Source: JAOAPY01 sp041492185
Lineage (GTDB): Bacteria > Acidobacteriota > Blastocatellia > Pyrinomonadales > Pyrinomonadaceae
Assembly (NCBI GenBank): GCA_041492185.1
Contig: JBGPWL010000053.1
Location: 1 to 31,589 of the forward strand
Reading direction: 5' to 3'
Length of the DNA: 31,589 bases
This document shows, in pieces, positions 1 through 7,547 of the stretch. The position numbers were made by a program, and so were the translations under genes. Below the pieces are notes generated by a model. The model ran no database searches. It was given only the letters and a program-made list of their open reading frames with translations, and was not told where the DNA came from. Each line of letters opens with the position of its first letter. Position 1 is the stretch's first letter.

Positions 1-106
1 CGAGCTTGGCGCCGATGACGGAAACGACGTCGCCTTCGATCAGAATGTCCGCGTGGTAGTTGTCGGTGGCGGTGATAATGCGGCCGTTACGGATTAGGGT
101 TTTCAT
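1..106 (-). CDS. hydA: Dihydropyrimidinase / D-hydantoinase, N-terminal part only
   Basis: Only the first 35 codons are in the window; the gene runs off the left edge. The peptide starts MKTLIRNGRIITATDNY and continues with ADILIEGD, the usual N-terminal beta-sandwich of the cyclic amidohydrolases. NGRIITATD followed by DILIEGD is typical of dihydropyrimidinase, which opens dihydrouracil or dihydrothymine to N-carbamoyl-beta-amino acids in the cytoplasm. The ATG at 104-106 is preceded by a weak GGAAA. The metal-binding histidines lie outside the window, so substrate class is inferred. The aminotransferase and aldehyde dehydrogenase further upstream on the same strand fit the later steps of reductive pyrimidine catabolism. 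A related amidohydrolase such as allantoinase is the main alternative. Confidence 0.7.
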   Translation of the reverse strand, partial: MKTLIRNGRIITATDNYHADILIEGDVVSVIGAKL

Positions 107-123
107 GGGTAGTTTCCAAATCG

Positions 124-756
124 TTATTGGCGGCCGTACTGGAGCCAGGAAAGATATGCAATAAGGAATTTGTCGGCTTGTTGAGAAGTTCTGGAGCGCT
201 CCTTAAGAAGCGTGCGTACGGAAACTAGGATCTCCTCAACCATGTCCTCGAGCTTTCGCGGAGGCTTACGAAGTGTGGGAGCGGGTACCTGTTTGAGTTT
301 TTCGTGCAGGCGCGGCCACCAAAGATCGAAGGCATCGTTGACTATACTCTCTTCAAGAGCCTGACCCTCTAGCGCTCGATTGATGGTTTGTATTAGCCTT
401 CTTGAGTCATCCACGTCTACTCTTGTGTGATTGAACTGACTTAAGGGTCCCTCGATGTCTGCCGGCTTCAGTTCTAGAAGGTACGTACAGACATAGGTCT
501 TTTGAATCGCCTTAGAAAGGGCGCCAGCTTCGAAATTTATCCAGCGCGCGTCAAGGTTTTCGGGCGTTAAGCAGATAATACCAAAACGTGTTTCAGCCAA
601 CTCTGAGCCGATCTCTTGTTCCCAGCGAGCGCCTTTTCCGATATCAGTTTCCGAGAGCCAGGGTTGTACGGCCTGAATCACCCTTGGCAGCCAGTCACGT
701 AACGCCTTAGCCATTGCGAGGCTTCGTTCTCCCGACCAACTAATGAATACTTTCAT
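124..756 (-). CDS. Stand-alone TIR-domain protein
   Basis: A 210-residue protein, starting at the ATG at 754-756 behind a clear AGGTGAG ribosome site. The reading frame stays open further upstream, but that part is encoded by REP palindromes. Residues 1-85 form a TIR domain: it begins MKVFISWSG, has PWLSETDIGKGARW at 32-45 and LTPENLDARW at 63-72, and places a glutamate (E76) in FEAGAL, where TIR NAD-hydrolases carry their catalytic glutamate. The rest is a short alpha/beta extension with WWPRLHEKLK and no recognisable second domain, signal peptide or membrane segment. Such small bacterial TIR proteins are a widespread family; some TIR proteins cleave NAD in antiphage defence, but a role here is inference. 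It lies between the hydantoinase gene (17 bp away) and the RAYT element, so it looks inserted into a metabolic operon. No partner sensor gene is seen beside it. Confidence 0.8.
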   Translation of the reverse strand: MKVFISWSGERSLAMAKALRDWLPRVIQAVQPWLSETDIGKGARWEQEIGSELAETRFGIICLTPENLDARWINFEAGALSKAIQKTYVCTYLLELKPADIEGPLSQFNHTRVDVDDSRRLIQTINRALEGQALEESIVNDAFDLWWPRLHEKLKQVPAPTLRKPPRKLEDMVEEILVSVRTLLKERSRTSQQADKFLIAYLSWLQYGRQ

Positions 757-780
757 TAAGCTCACCTGTGGACATCGTGT

Positions 781-858
781 GATGCGGCTTTGCCGCCCGA
801 TGTGCGGAAAGGCTCTGCCTTTCCGCACATCCTTTATTTGGTTATGAGGCTACGCCTC
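781..858. repeat. Left REP palindrome cluster
   Basis: Three hairpins lie in 78 bp. GCGGC/GCCGC is at 784-796 with a TTT loop. A perfect 14-bp stem is at 800-830 with a TCT loop. GAGGC/GCCTC is at 846-858. The last overlaps the 3' end of the transposase gene, whose final codons are written in the hairpin. Lying between the RAYT stop and the TIR start, the 14-bp hairpin could also limit read-through into the TIR gene. Confidence 0.85.
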
Positions 859-1396
859 TTCTCCAACCGATTCGATTAATATCAACCATCAAAGGCTCAT
901 CTTCAAGCGGGCAACGCTTCCAAATTCTAACACTCGACCAGCGATAGTCTTCTGCGCGTTCAACCAAACCAGCCCTCACCGGATTCTGATGAATGTAATT
1001 GACCTTCTGCATAAACATATTCTCGCTCGTGATCAATAGTGCATTGTTATGGTGCTCCCAAAGCGAATAGCGATAGCCGCGAGTTTTGGTTTCATGTCTC
1101 AGCTTTTGGAGGGAACTATTATGGCCGCGCTCCTTCAGATGATCAATCACACGTCGGCTTATGATGCCGTTAATGTAGCGAAGAACCACCGATGGTGGTT
1201 GCGAGCCGTCGGTAACGGCATGGAGATGGTCCGGCATGATGACATAAGCGTAGATGGCAAACCCGCCGGACTTTCTTGCTTCATCAAGGGCTTTGCAAGT
1301 GATGACCTTGATAGTGTCCGTACGAAAGACTGGCAAGCGGTCTTTGGCTACCGCGGTGAGATAGAGAGCGGGAGTGTCTCTGGAAATCGTATGCAT
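842..1396 (-). CDS. REP-associated tyrosine transposase (RAYT, Y1_Tnp / IS200-like)
   Basis: A 184-residue protein from the ATG at 1394-1396. A TTG seven codons upstream is also in frame but lies in the flanking hairpin. It has the single-strand HUH nuclease hallmarks: MPDHLH at 54-59, giving H57-x-H59 for metal binding, and the presumed nucleophile Y134 in VNYIHQNPVRAG, followed by the YRWSS motif (151-155) typical of RAYTs. Length is normal for the family. RAYTs cut and rejoin REP hairpins and are usually single-copy domesticated genes. Both gene ends overlap short palindromes of the flanking REP clusters. The frame is intact and all key residues are present, so the gene looks functional. 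Confidence 0.9.
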   Translation of the reverse strand: MHTISRDTPALYLTAVAKDRLPVFRTDTIKVITCKALDEARKSGGFAIYAYVIMPDHLHAVTDGSQPPSVVLRYINGIISRRVIDHLKERGHNSSLQKLRHETKTRGYRYSLWEHHNNALLITSENMFMQKVNYIHQNPVRAGLVERAEDYRWSSVRIWKRCPLEDEPLMVDINRIGWRRGVAS

Positions 1397-1472
1397 GAGG
1401 CGTAGCCTCAAAATCAAAACAACTTCTTAACGGAAAGGCGGAGCCTTTCCGCACATCAGGCGGCAGAGCCGC
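1397..1472. repeat. Right REP palindrome cluster
   Basis: The mirror of the left cluster. GAGGC-GTA-GCCTC is at 1397-1409, directly against the transposase start codon. CGGAAAGGC-GGA-GCCTTTCCG is at 1431-1451. GCGGC-AGA-GCCGC is at 1460-1472. Loop sequences differ from the left copies while the stems are conserved, suggesting that stem structure is maintained. Confidence 0.85.
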
Positions 1473-1521
1473 AGGTCTTCCATACAACTTGCTATTTGTT
1501 TTGTAGCCCTGGTACCCGGAT

Positions 1522-2829
1522 TCAATTCACTGCCGCAAACCCGGCGTCGAGAGCTTCGATCAATTCGTCAACGTGGTCTTTCGTCGAGTTGAGCATCATG
1601 CCGGTGCGGATCACGTTGCCGTAGAGACCGCCTTTGCCGATCAAAACGCGTTGTCGTTTTGTCTCTTCGAAAACTTGCAGCAAGGCTTGCGGCGCGGGTT
1701 CTTTCGTCTCGCGATCCTTCACGAGTTCGATGCCTTGCATCAATCCCATGCCACGCACGTCGCCGATGAGCGTGTATTTGTCCTTGAGTTCCTCCAAACG
1801 CTGGCGCAAATATCCGCCCACCACTGCCGCGTTGCGTTTTAGATCATCTTCTTCGATCACGCGAATCACTGCGAGCGCAGCGGCCATCGAAACCGGGTTG
1901 CCGCCAAACGTAGAGAAAGTTAGACCCGGGAACTTGTCAGCAACTTCCGGTGTCGCGACGGTGATGCCGACCGGCACGCCATTGCCCAATCCTTTTGCCG
2001 AAGTGATGATGTCGGGCTGCACGTCCCAATGCTCGATGCCGAACCACTTGTCGCCGGTGCGGCCCCAGGCGGTCTGCACTTCGTCTGCGATGAAAAGACC
2101 GCCGTGCTTGCGCGTGATCTCAACGGCACGTTCGAAGTAGCCCGGCGGCGGCACAATGAAGCCGCCGACGCCTAAGATAGGTTCAGCCATGAACGCCGCA
2201 ATCTCGCCAGTCGTCGTCGTCATGATCAATTCTTCGATGTCGTTAGCGCAGGCCAGTCCGCATTCCGGATAAGTGAGTTTGAAAGGACAACGATAGCAAT
2301 AGGGCGCGCGCGCGTGAACAATGCCGGCAATTTGCGCCGGCAGCGGCCGCCACGTCGAATGTCCCATCGCCGAGAGCGAGGTTGCAGAGCGACCACTGTA
2401 GCTGTGACGCAACACGACGATCTCGTGCCGCCCGGTGGCCAACTTCGCGGCGTGAATCGCGGTGTCATCGGCTTCGGTGCCAGTGTTTGTAAAGAATGAC
2501 TTTTTCAGATTTCCGGGAGTGATCTGATAGAGCTTCTCCGCTAAATCCGACTGCGGCTTGTTGGCGTAAAGCGTCGAAGTGTGCGAGAGCGTCTTGACTT
2601 GGTTGATGATCGCTTCGTTCACCTTCGGATTAGCGTGACCCACGCTCACGGTGAGCACGCCGCCGAAGCAATCGAGATACTTGTTTCCCTGATCGTCCCA
2701 CACGTGAAAGCCTTCGCCGCGCACTAGGGCGATCGGTTCCTGGTAATACGTGGCGACTGCAGGGAAGAGAAACTCTTTGTGCTTGCGGACGGTTTCGGAT
2801 TGCGTGGTTTTGGTTTCGACTGTGCTCAT
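1522..2829 (-). CDS. Class III (PLP) omega-aminotransferase, AGXT2 / beta-alanine type
   Basis: A 435-residue fold-type I PLP enzyme of normal length. The ATG at 2827-2829 (MSTVETK) is chosen over an in-frame TTG two codons earlier. Visible features are GTEADDTAI near 117 for cofactor phosphate binding, DEVQ at 249-252 with the aspartate that holds the PLP ring, and the Schiff-base lysine K279 in SAKGLGNG. A four-cysteine patch C178-x2-C181-x8-C190-x3-C194 (CYRCPF..PECGLAC) is seen in a branch of AGXT2-like enzymes. These enzymes move the amino group of beta-alanine, 3-aminoisobutyrate or alanine to pyruvate or glyoxylate. With a hydantoinase downstream and a semialdehyde dehydrogenase upstream on the same strand, transamination of the beta-amino acid from pyrimidine breakdown is the likely job. 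The exact substrate is not readable from sequence. Confidence 0.85.
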   Translation of the reverse strand: MSTVETKTTQSETVRKHKEFLFPAVATYYQEPIALVRGEGFHVWDDQGNKYLDCFGGVLTVSVGHANPKVNEAIINQVKTLSHTSTLYANKPQSDLAEKLYQITPGNLKKSFFTNTGTEADDTAIHAAKLATGRHEIVVLRHSYSGRSATSLSAMGHSTWRPLPAQIAGIVHARAPYCYRCPFKLTYPECGLACANDIEELIMTTTTGEIAAFMAEPILGVGGFIVPPPGYFERAVEITRKHGGLFIADEVQTAWGRTGDKWFGIEHWDVQPDIITSAKGLGNGVPVGITVATPEVADKFPGLTFSTFGGNPVSMAAALAVIRVIEEDDLKRNAAVVGGYLRQRLEELKDKYTLIGDVRGMGLMQGIELVKDRETKEPAPQALLQVFEETKRQRVLIGKGGLYGNVIRTGMMLNSTKDHVDELIEALDAGFAAVN

Positions 2830-2847
2830 AATCAAATTTACCCCAAT

Positions 2848-2919
2848 TGTAGGGGCAGGGCTTGTCCCTGCCCGTGTTCTTTCGCCAGCGAACGGGCAGG
2901 GACAAGCCCTGCCCCTACA
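2848..2919. repeat. Perfect 28-bp inverted repeat (72-bp hairpin element)
   Basis: Positions 2848-2875 and 2892-2919 are exact reverse complements, separated by a 16-nt loop. The arms carry GGGGCAGGGCTTGTCCCTG. It fills almost the whole gap between the aldehyde dehydrogenase stop (2920-2922) and the aminotransferase start, and abuts the stop codon directly. Perfect arms suggest a recently placed mobile palindrome. The transcript would form a very stable stem, but there is no following T-run, so it is not a classic terminator. Confidence 0.9.
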
Positions 2920-4398
2920 TTAATACAGATTTCCTTCGCGCTTTCTTCCCGTGTAATCGACGTAGACAACTTTCAACTCAGTATAGAAGTCCAGCGCAGT
3001 CGATCCCTGCTCGCGATCGCCGATACCGGTGCCTTTCGTGCCGCCAAACGGAATGTGCGCCTCGCCTCCCGTTGTTGGCGAGTTGATGTGCGTCATGCCG
3101 GTTTCGATCTCGTCGACAAAACGAAAGATGCGCGCGGCGTCGTTGGTGAATATCGAGGACGAAAGTCCGTACTCGCAATCGTTCGCCACTTCCATTGCTT
3201 CCTCGAAATCCTTCACACGCAAAACCGAGAGCACTGGCCCAAAAATCTCTTCGCGCGCGAGCCGCATGTCGGGCGTAACGTGATCGAAAACCGTCGGGCG
3301 CACAAAGTAACCCTTGTTCAAACCGTTGTCCGTGGCGCGCGAGCCTCCGCAGACCAGCGTCGCGCCGTCTTCGCGGCCAATATCGATGTAACGAAGCACT
3401 GTATTGAACTGATTCTCGTCGACACTCGGTCCCATCTCCGTATTCGGATCGGCGCCGTCGCCAATACGCATTGATTGGGCGCGTTTCGCGATGCGCTCAA
3501 CAAATTCGTCGGCAATTTGATTGACAACAACCGCGCGGCTGGTAGCCGTGCAGCGTTGGCCTGATGATCCAAACGCTCCCTGCGCCGTCGACTCGACCGC
3601 GAGATCCATGTCGGCGTCTTCCATGATCACGGCGGGATTCTTTCCACCCATTTCGCATTGAACTTTCGCGCCGCGGCGCGACGCCTGTTCGTAAAGACGA
3701 ATCCCGACGGGATTCGATCCGGTAAACGAAATCGCTTTGACTGCCGGGTGATTGATAATCTCGTCGCCTGCATCCGAACCTGAACCGATGATTAAGTTCA
3801 GCACGCCCGGAGGCACGCCGGCTGCTTCAAAGAGTTCAACTATTCGTACCCCGGTTGCGGGTGTCAGCGTCGCTGGTTTGAAAACCACCGTGTTGCCGGC
3901 AACCAGTGCCGGCGCAATCTTCCACACCGGAATGGCGACGGGAAAATTCCAGGGCGTCACACAGGCCACGACGCCGAGCGGCTGTTTGATGGTGTACGCG
4001 AAATTCAGCGGCAGCTCAGAAGGAATCGTTTCGCCGGTCAGCCGCCGCGATTCGCCGGCGCAAAATTCCGCGACATTTATCGAGCGCTGCAACTCGCCGC
4101 GCGATTCGCCGATGGTCTTGCCTTCTTCACGAGTCAGGATTTGAGCCAACTCTTCCTTGTGTTCTTCCATCAACCGCGCGGCGCGCGCGACAATCGTTCC
4201 ACGCGCGGGCGCCGGCGTTGCGCGCCAGCCGCGAAACGCTTCAGCGGCCGCTTCGACGGCAGCCCTGGCCTCTTCGCGCGTGGCCTGTCGCACAGTGCCC
4301 ACGACGTCATCGGTATTTGCCGGGTTAAGGTTGTCGACAGTGCGCGAGGAACTCGACTCGATCCACTTGCCACTGATGAAATTTCGATACGTAACCAT
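2920..4398 (-). CDS. NAD(P)-dependent aldehyde dehydrogenase (semialdehyde dehydrogenase type)
   Basis: A 492-residue ALDH superfamily enzyme with complete catalytic apparatus: oxyanion N151 in PWNFP, cofactor-binding K174 in FKPA, FTGS at 225-228, general base E249 in CEMGGKNP, and nucleophile C283 in GQRCTATSR. The overall pattern and GQRCTATSR resemble 2-oxoglutarate-semialdehyde / succinate-semialdehyde-like enzymes. In this neighbourhood, oxidation of malonate semialdehyde or a similar omega-oxo acid made by the adjacent aminotransferase is plausible. It is not a typical CoA-acylating MMSDH: the active-site context differs. It is the first gene of the minus-strand run; the aminotransferase follows after 90 bp that are mostly hairpin repeat. 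Confidence 0.85.
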   Translation of the reverse strand: MVTYRNFISGKWIESSSSRTVDNLNPANTDDVVGTVRQATREEARAAVEAAAEAFRGWRATPAPARGTIVARAARLMEEHKEELAQILTREEGKTIGESRGELQRSINVAEFCAGESRRLTGETIPSELPLNFAYTIKQPLGVVACVTPWNFPVAIPVWKIAPALVAGNTVVFKPATLTPATGVRIVELFEAAGVPPGVLNLIIGSGSDAGDEIINHPAVKAISFTGSNPVGIRLYEQASRRGAKVQCEMGGKNPAVIMEDADMDLAVESTAQGAFGSSGQRCTATSRAVVVNQIADEFVERIAKRAQSMRIGDGADPNTEMGPSVDENQFNTVLRYIDIGREDGATLVCGGSRATDNGLNKGYFVRPTVFDHVTPDMRLAREEIFGPVLSVLRVKDFEEAMEVANDCEYGLSSSIFTNDAARIFRFVDEIETGMTHINSPTTGGEAHIPFGGTKGTGIGDREQGSTALDFYTELKVVYVDYTGRKREGNLY

Positions 4399-4498
4399 GG
4401 ATTTCTAAACCACAAACTTTCCTATTTCTTGTGTGCGTGGCGTAAATATATCACGATCCATGACTCCTCGCCCCGATTTGCAGCCGGCTGACAATAGG

Positions 4499-5335
4499 TC
4501 AGTGCTTAAACGTAAACCGTCTCCCGATGATCATCTTTACGATCAGATGATCGGTGCTGCGTGTCATGCCTACGCCGACACCAAAGTTGAATTCCCAATC
4601 AGGCGACACGTCGAGATCGATCGAGGGAAAGATTTGTTGCTGCTGTTCACGCAATGGATCGAAGTTGCCGATTGGACCAAGCCCACCGTAGTATTCGAGA
4701 CCACCGATGATTTTTTTCGTGAACGCGTAGCTGACTTTGACGTTTGGCGAGAACTCAAATCCGAGTTTGGTGCCTGGCCCTTTTAGCGCGCGCTCGATTG
4801 TCGGATTGAAAGCCAGATACCACCGCTTGAATTCTTTGTCGACAATCGGCCGAATCTCCCACGTCCACGTATCGGCTGAGTAAATGCGACGTTGATAGCC
4901 GATCTCGTTTGAGATACTCACGCCAACGGGCCAGTGATATTTTTTCGGCAGGCTGAATCGCGGACGAATATGCGTTCCCACAAAGTCCCAACCGTTGCCA
5001 CTGCGCGCGCTGGTGAAAAGATAGAAGCCCGTCTCGAACCACTCATTAAAACCGTGTGTGATCTCCAGCGTTTCGTGCCATGCATGATGAGTAGGCAGCG
5101 TGCCGTCGTCGGTTTTCTTCGATCCTTTGACGGTAAAGTTGTTATGTAACTCGATCATCGTCACACCGCGCGGCACGAGTTCCGAACCATACACCTGAAT
5201 CTCATAATTACCCTGCGCGCGGGCAGCAATGGCGACGAAAAACAGCAGAGCGAAACTGAAAAGCGTGCGGAAACAAAATTTGTAGGCGTTAATGTTGGCA
5301 GGCTCCTTTCGCCTGGGTACGACAGCGATGCGCAT
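4499..5335 (-). CDS. Secreted outer-membrane beta-barrel-like protein, unknown function
   Basis: A 278-residue protein with a signal peptide: a hydrophobic run near residues 24-38 followed by ARAQ. The mature part alternates polar and aromatic residues (FETGFYLFTS, WYLAFNP, GVGVGMTR) and ends in a short basic and aromatic strand (GRRFTFKH), all suggestive of a transmembrane beta-barrel. No enzyme motif is seen. The annotated ATG leaves an unusually long charged N-region. An AAAGGAG lies inside the frame about nine bases before an ATT codon (residue 15), so initiation at ATT with a compact signal peptide is possible. It is divergent from the acyl-CoA synthetase gene. I do not recognise a specific transported substrate. 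Confidence 0.7.
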   Translation of the reverse strand: MRIAVVPRRKEPANINAYKFCFRTLFSFALLFFVAIAARAQGNYEIQVYGSELVPRGVTMIELHNNFTVKGSKKTDDGTLPTHHAWHETLEITHGFNEWFETGFYLFTSARSGNGWDFVGTHIRPRFSLPKKYHWPVGVSISNEIGYQRRIYSADTWTWEIRPIVDKEFKRWYLAFNPTIERALKGPGTKLGFEFSPNVKVSYAFTKKIIGGLEYYGGLGPIGNFDPLREQQQQIFPSIDLDVSPDWEFNFGVGVGMTRSTDHLIVKMIIGRRFTFKH

Positions 5336-5419
5336 TCTACACTAACTTTGGAGCGCGCCGGCAGAGCTAAGCGGCGACAGCGCTTTGGATCGCTCAGGCA
5401 AATTACTATACTGCCAACG

Positions 5420-6982
5420 ATGACGAGCGAAGCCATCAACTTCAAAGCGACAACTGATCCTAACAACCTGCGCGAATTGCTGGAGGAGCGAGTCAGCATT
5501 ACTCCCGACAAGCCTTTCCTTTTTTCCGAAGCCGACGGACGGAGCTTCACTTATGCTGAGTTTGACGCCGCGGTCAATCGCACGGCGCGCATGCTGGTCT
5601 CGCACGGCGTGACCAAAGGGGATGTCGTCAGCCTGCTGATGCCCAACAACGCCGAATACATCATTGCTTACTTTGCCTGTTGGAAACTCGGCGCGTTGGC
5701 TGGACCGGTTAACTCGCTTTTGAAAGAGCACGAGACTGCTTTTGTGATGAATAACTCTGAGACAAGAGCGATCGTCGTGCATTCTGAATTTCGGGAGCGC
5801 ATTGAGAAAATCCGGAATGAGCTTCCGGCTTTGAGGTCTGTGATCACATTTGATGATGAAGAGGAAGCGACGCGCGAGTTTGCCGGGAGCGCAGACATCC
5901 TGTCTGCCGCTTCCATTTGCGGCAAGGACGACGAGGCGATCATTATCTACACGTCAGGCACGACCGGAACCCCCAAAGGCTGCTTGCTTACGCACGGGAA
6001 CGTAATCGCCAACGCGCGCCAGATAAGCCAGTGGCTCGGCTTCGCGGAAAGCGATCGGCTGCTGACAGTGATGCCGCTCTTTCACATGAACGCCGTCTCA
6101 GTGACCACCATGTCCGCGCTTTATGCGGGCGGCTCGACAGTGATTAGTCCAAAATTTTCCGCGTCGCGGTTCTGGAAAATCATTTCGGATTATCAAGTGA
6201 CGTCGTTCGGCTCGGTGGCAACGATGCTGTCGATGCTGCTGAGCAATTACCCCGACGGCGTGCCGAAAGGACTGAAGACGGATCAACTTCGCTTCGCAAT
6301 GTGCGGCTCCGCGCCTGTGCCGGCAGAAGTGATGAAGAAGTTTGAGGAGACCTTCAACTGCCCGGTTGTCGAAGGCTACGGACTTTCCGAATCAACCTGC
6401 CGCTCGACATTCAATCCACCGGATGATCGTCGCCGGCCGGGCTCATGTGGGATGCCCATCGGCAACGAGATGACAGTGGTTAACGAAGATGACAGGGAAG
6501 TGCCCGATGGCCAGCTCGGCGAGATTGTCTTGCGCGGAGAAAACATTCTGAAGGGCTACTACAAGAATCCGGAAGCGACCGCGAATGCGTTTCGCAACGG
6601 CTGGTTTCACACCGGAGATATCGGCTATCGGGACGCGGACGGCTTTTACTACATCGTCGATCGCAAAACAGACATGATCATTCGCGGCGGCGAGAACATT
6701 TACCCGCGCGAGATCGACGAGGTGCTCTATCAACATCCCGCAGTCGCTGCCGCCGCGACAATAGGCGTTCCCGATCCTCTCTACGGCGAAGAAGTCGCAG
6801 CTTTTATTGTTCTAAAGGATGGAATGCAGGTAAGCGAGGACGAACTGATCACCCACTGCCGGAAGGAACTCGCCGACTACAAATGTCCCAAGTCAATTCG
6901 AATCGTTAAGGATATTCCCAAAGGCCCTACTGGAAAACTTTTGAAGCGGGAACTCGCAAAAGAGTTTGCGCAAGCAGGGTAA
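5420..6982 (+). CDS. Acyl-CoA synthetase (AMP-binding, class I adenylate-forming)
   Basis: A 520-residue enzyme from the ATG at 5420 (MTSEAIN); the in-frame TTG at 5348 is too far up, without a ribosome site. Core motifs are present in order: the P-loop-like YTSGTTGTPKG at 177-187, the adenylate-binding GYGLSEST, the hinge region GWFHTGDIGY and DRKTDMIIRGGENIYP, and the C-terminal catalytic lysine K506 in PTGKLLKREL. It activates a carboxylic acid to acyl-AMP and then acyl-CoA in the cytoplasm. There is no signal or membrane segment. The set of motifs fits medium/long-chain fatty-acid, CaiC-like or malonyl-CoA-type ligases equally; substrate cannot be assigned. It converges on the XRE regulator gene. 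Confidence 0.88.
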   Translation: MTSEAINFKATTDPNNLRELLEERVSITPDKPFLFSEADGRSFTYAEFDAAVNRTARMLVSHGVTKGDVVSLLMPNNAEYIIAYFACWKLGALAGPVNSLLKEHETAFVMNNSETRAIVVHSEFRERIEKIRNELPALRSVITFDDEEEATREFAGSADILSAASICGKDDEAIIIYTSGTTGTPKGCLLTHGNVIANARQISQWLGFAESDRLLTVMPLFHMNAVSVTTMSALYAGGSTVISPKFSASRFWKIISDYQVTSFGSVATMLSMLLSNYPDGVPKGLKTDQLRFAMCGSAPVPAEVMKKFEETFNCPVVEGYGLSESTCRSTFNPPDDRRRPGSCGMPIGNEMTVVNEDDREVPDGQLGEIVLRGENILKGYYKNPEATANAFRNGWFHTGDIGYRDADGFYYIVDRKTDMIIRGGENIYPREIDEVLYQHPAVAAAATIGVPDPLYGEEVAAFIVLKDGMQVSEDELITHCRKELADYKCPKSIRIVKDIPKGPTGKLLKRELAKEFAQAG

Positions 6983-7041
6983 GTCTGACGGCACAAAAGG
7001 TGGTTCCTAGAACAATAACAGACCAACGTGGTGAGACTGAA

Positions 7042-7488
7042 TTAGCCAGAGGATGAATCGACTTTCTTAGCCTGCTTAAGCAACAGCAAACTCTTCATTA
7101 GCGTCTGGAGTGTGCGCAATAGATTCTTATCCGCACGATGCAAAAGGAGATTGCATAGCCGGAGTACCTCCAACTGTTCGCGTGAATACGCCTCGACACC
7201 CTTCGTCGGTTTCTTGCCTCGACTCAGATAAAGCTGATCGAGGATACACTTGCCAGAGAGACTCACCGGACAAAGATCCTTCGCTTCCAGCGGCGTCGCA
7301 TCAAACAGTGCGGTCATGGGAACTCCCAAAGCGCTTGCAATCCTGGTTAGCGTCGGGACGCTGGGTGTGAGCCGGCTGTTCTCTACTCGAGAAAGATAGG
7401 CGACCGCCAGACCGGTTGCTTCCCCTAATCCCCGCTGGGTCATCCGAGTCTGCAATCTCAACTGCTGGATTCTCCGGCCGATACTCAT
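7042..7488 (-). CDS. XRE-family helix-turn-helix regulator
   Basis: A 148-residue protein with an N-terminal Cro/CI-type HTH at about residues 6-62 (QTRMTQRGLGEATGLAVAYL, then SRVENSRLTPSVPTL). The C-terminal part is helical and contains a C73-x7-C81 pair in LCPVSLSGKC, followed by leucine-rich helices (LRLCNLLLHR, LKSLLLLKQ) that could dimerise or sense a ligand. The ATG is preceded by a strong AGGAGG. An inverted repeat next to the start suggests autoregulation. The small C-terminal domain is not a recognised sensor; the cysteine pair might be a redox or metal switch, which is inference. Confidence 0.85.
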   Translation of the reverse strand: MSIGRRIQQLRLQTRMTQRGLGEATGLAVAYLSRVENSRLTPSVPTLTRIASALGVPMTALFDATPLEAKDLCPVSLSGKCILDQLYLSRGKKPTKGVEAYSREQLEVLRLCNLLLHRADKNLLRTLQTLMKSLLLLKQAKKVDSSSG

Positions 7489-7501
7489 TTGCGTCCTCCT
7501 G

Positions 7502-7547
7502 GGAGGTTGACATTCGCGGCTGCTTGTTTACAGAAGAGTCAACCTCC
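7502..7547 (-). promoter_or_regulatory. Inverted repeat in the XRE gene leader (candidate operator)
   Basis: GGAGGTTGAC at 7502-7511 and GTCAACCTCC at 7538-7547 are exact reverse complements, 26 bp apart, directly upstream of the XRE start codon. The right half contains TTGACT on the minus strand, usable as a -35 box. The spacing fits an operator bound by the XRE dimer or tetramer, but the arms also include Shine-Dalgarno-like AGGAGG. A further TCAACCTGACA-like half-site occurs near 7590. Confidence 0.4.

Larger units (their letters stand above)
781..1472. mobile_element. RAYT/REP element: transposase gene inside mirrored palindromes
   Basis: The transposase gene at 842-1396 is bracketed by three hairpins on each side in mirror order. 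On the left are GCGGC-TTT-GCCGC, then a 14-bp stem with a TCT loop, then GAGGC-TAC-GCCTC. On the right are GAGGC-GTA-GCCTC, then a 9-bp stem with the same core CGGAAAGGC, then GCGGC-AGA-GCCGC. This is the architecture of a REPtron, in which a Y1 (RAYT) transposase is flanked by the REP sequences it recognises. The unit sits between the TIR gene and the aminotransferase gene. No target duplication is evident, as expected for this family. Confidence 0.8.

Noticed and set aside
1049..1405. Open frame of 118 codons on plus opposite the transposase gene
   Set aside because: Antisense shadow of the RAYT gene with no ribosome site or recognisable protein features.
2779..3474. Long plus-strand frame of 231 codons over the aminotransferase/dehydrogenase junction
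   Set aside because: Runs antisense through two well-supported genes and through the hairpin repeat; composition is that of a shadow frame.
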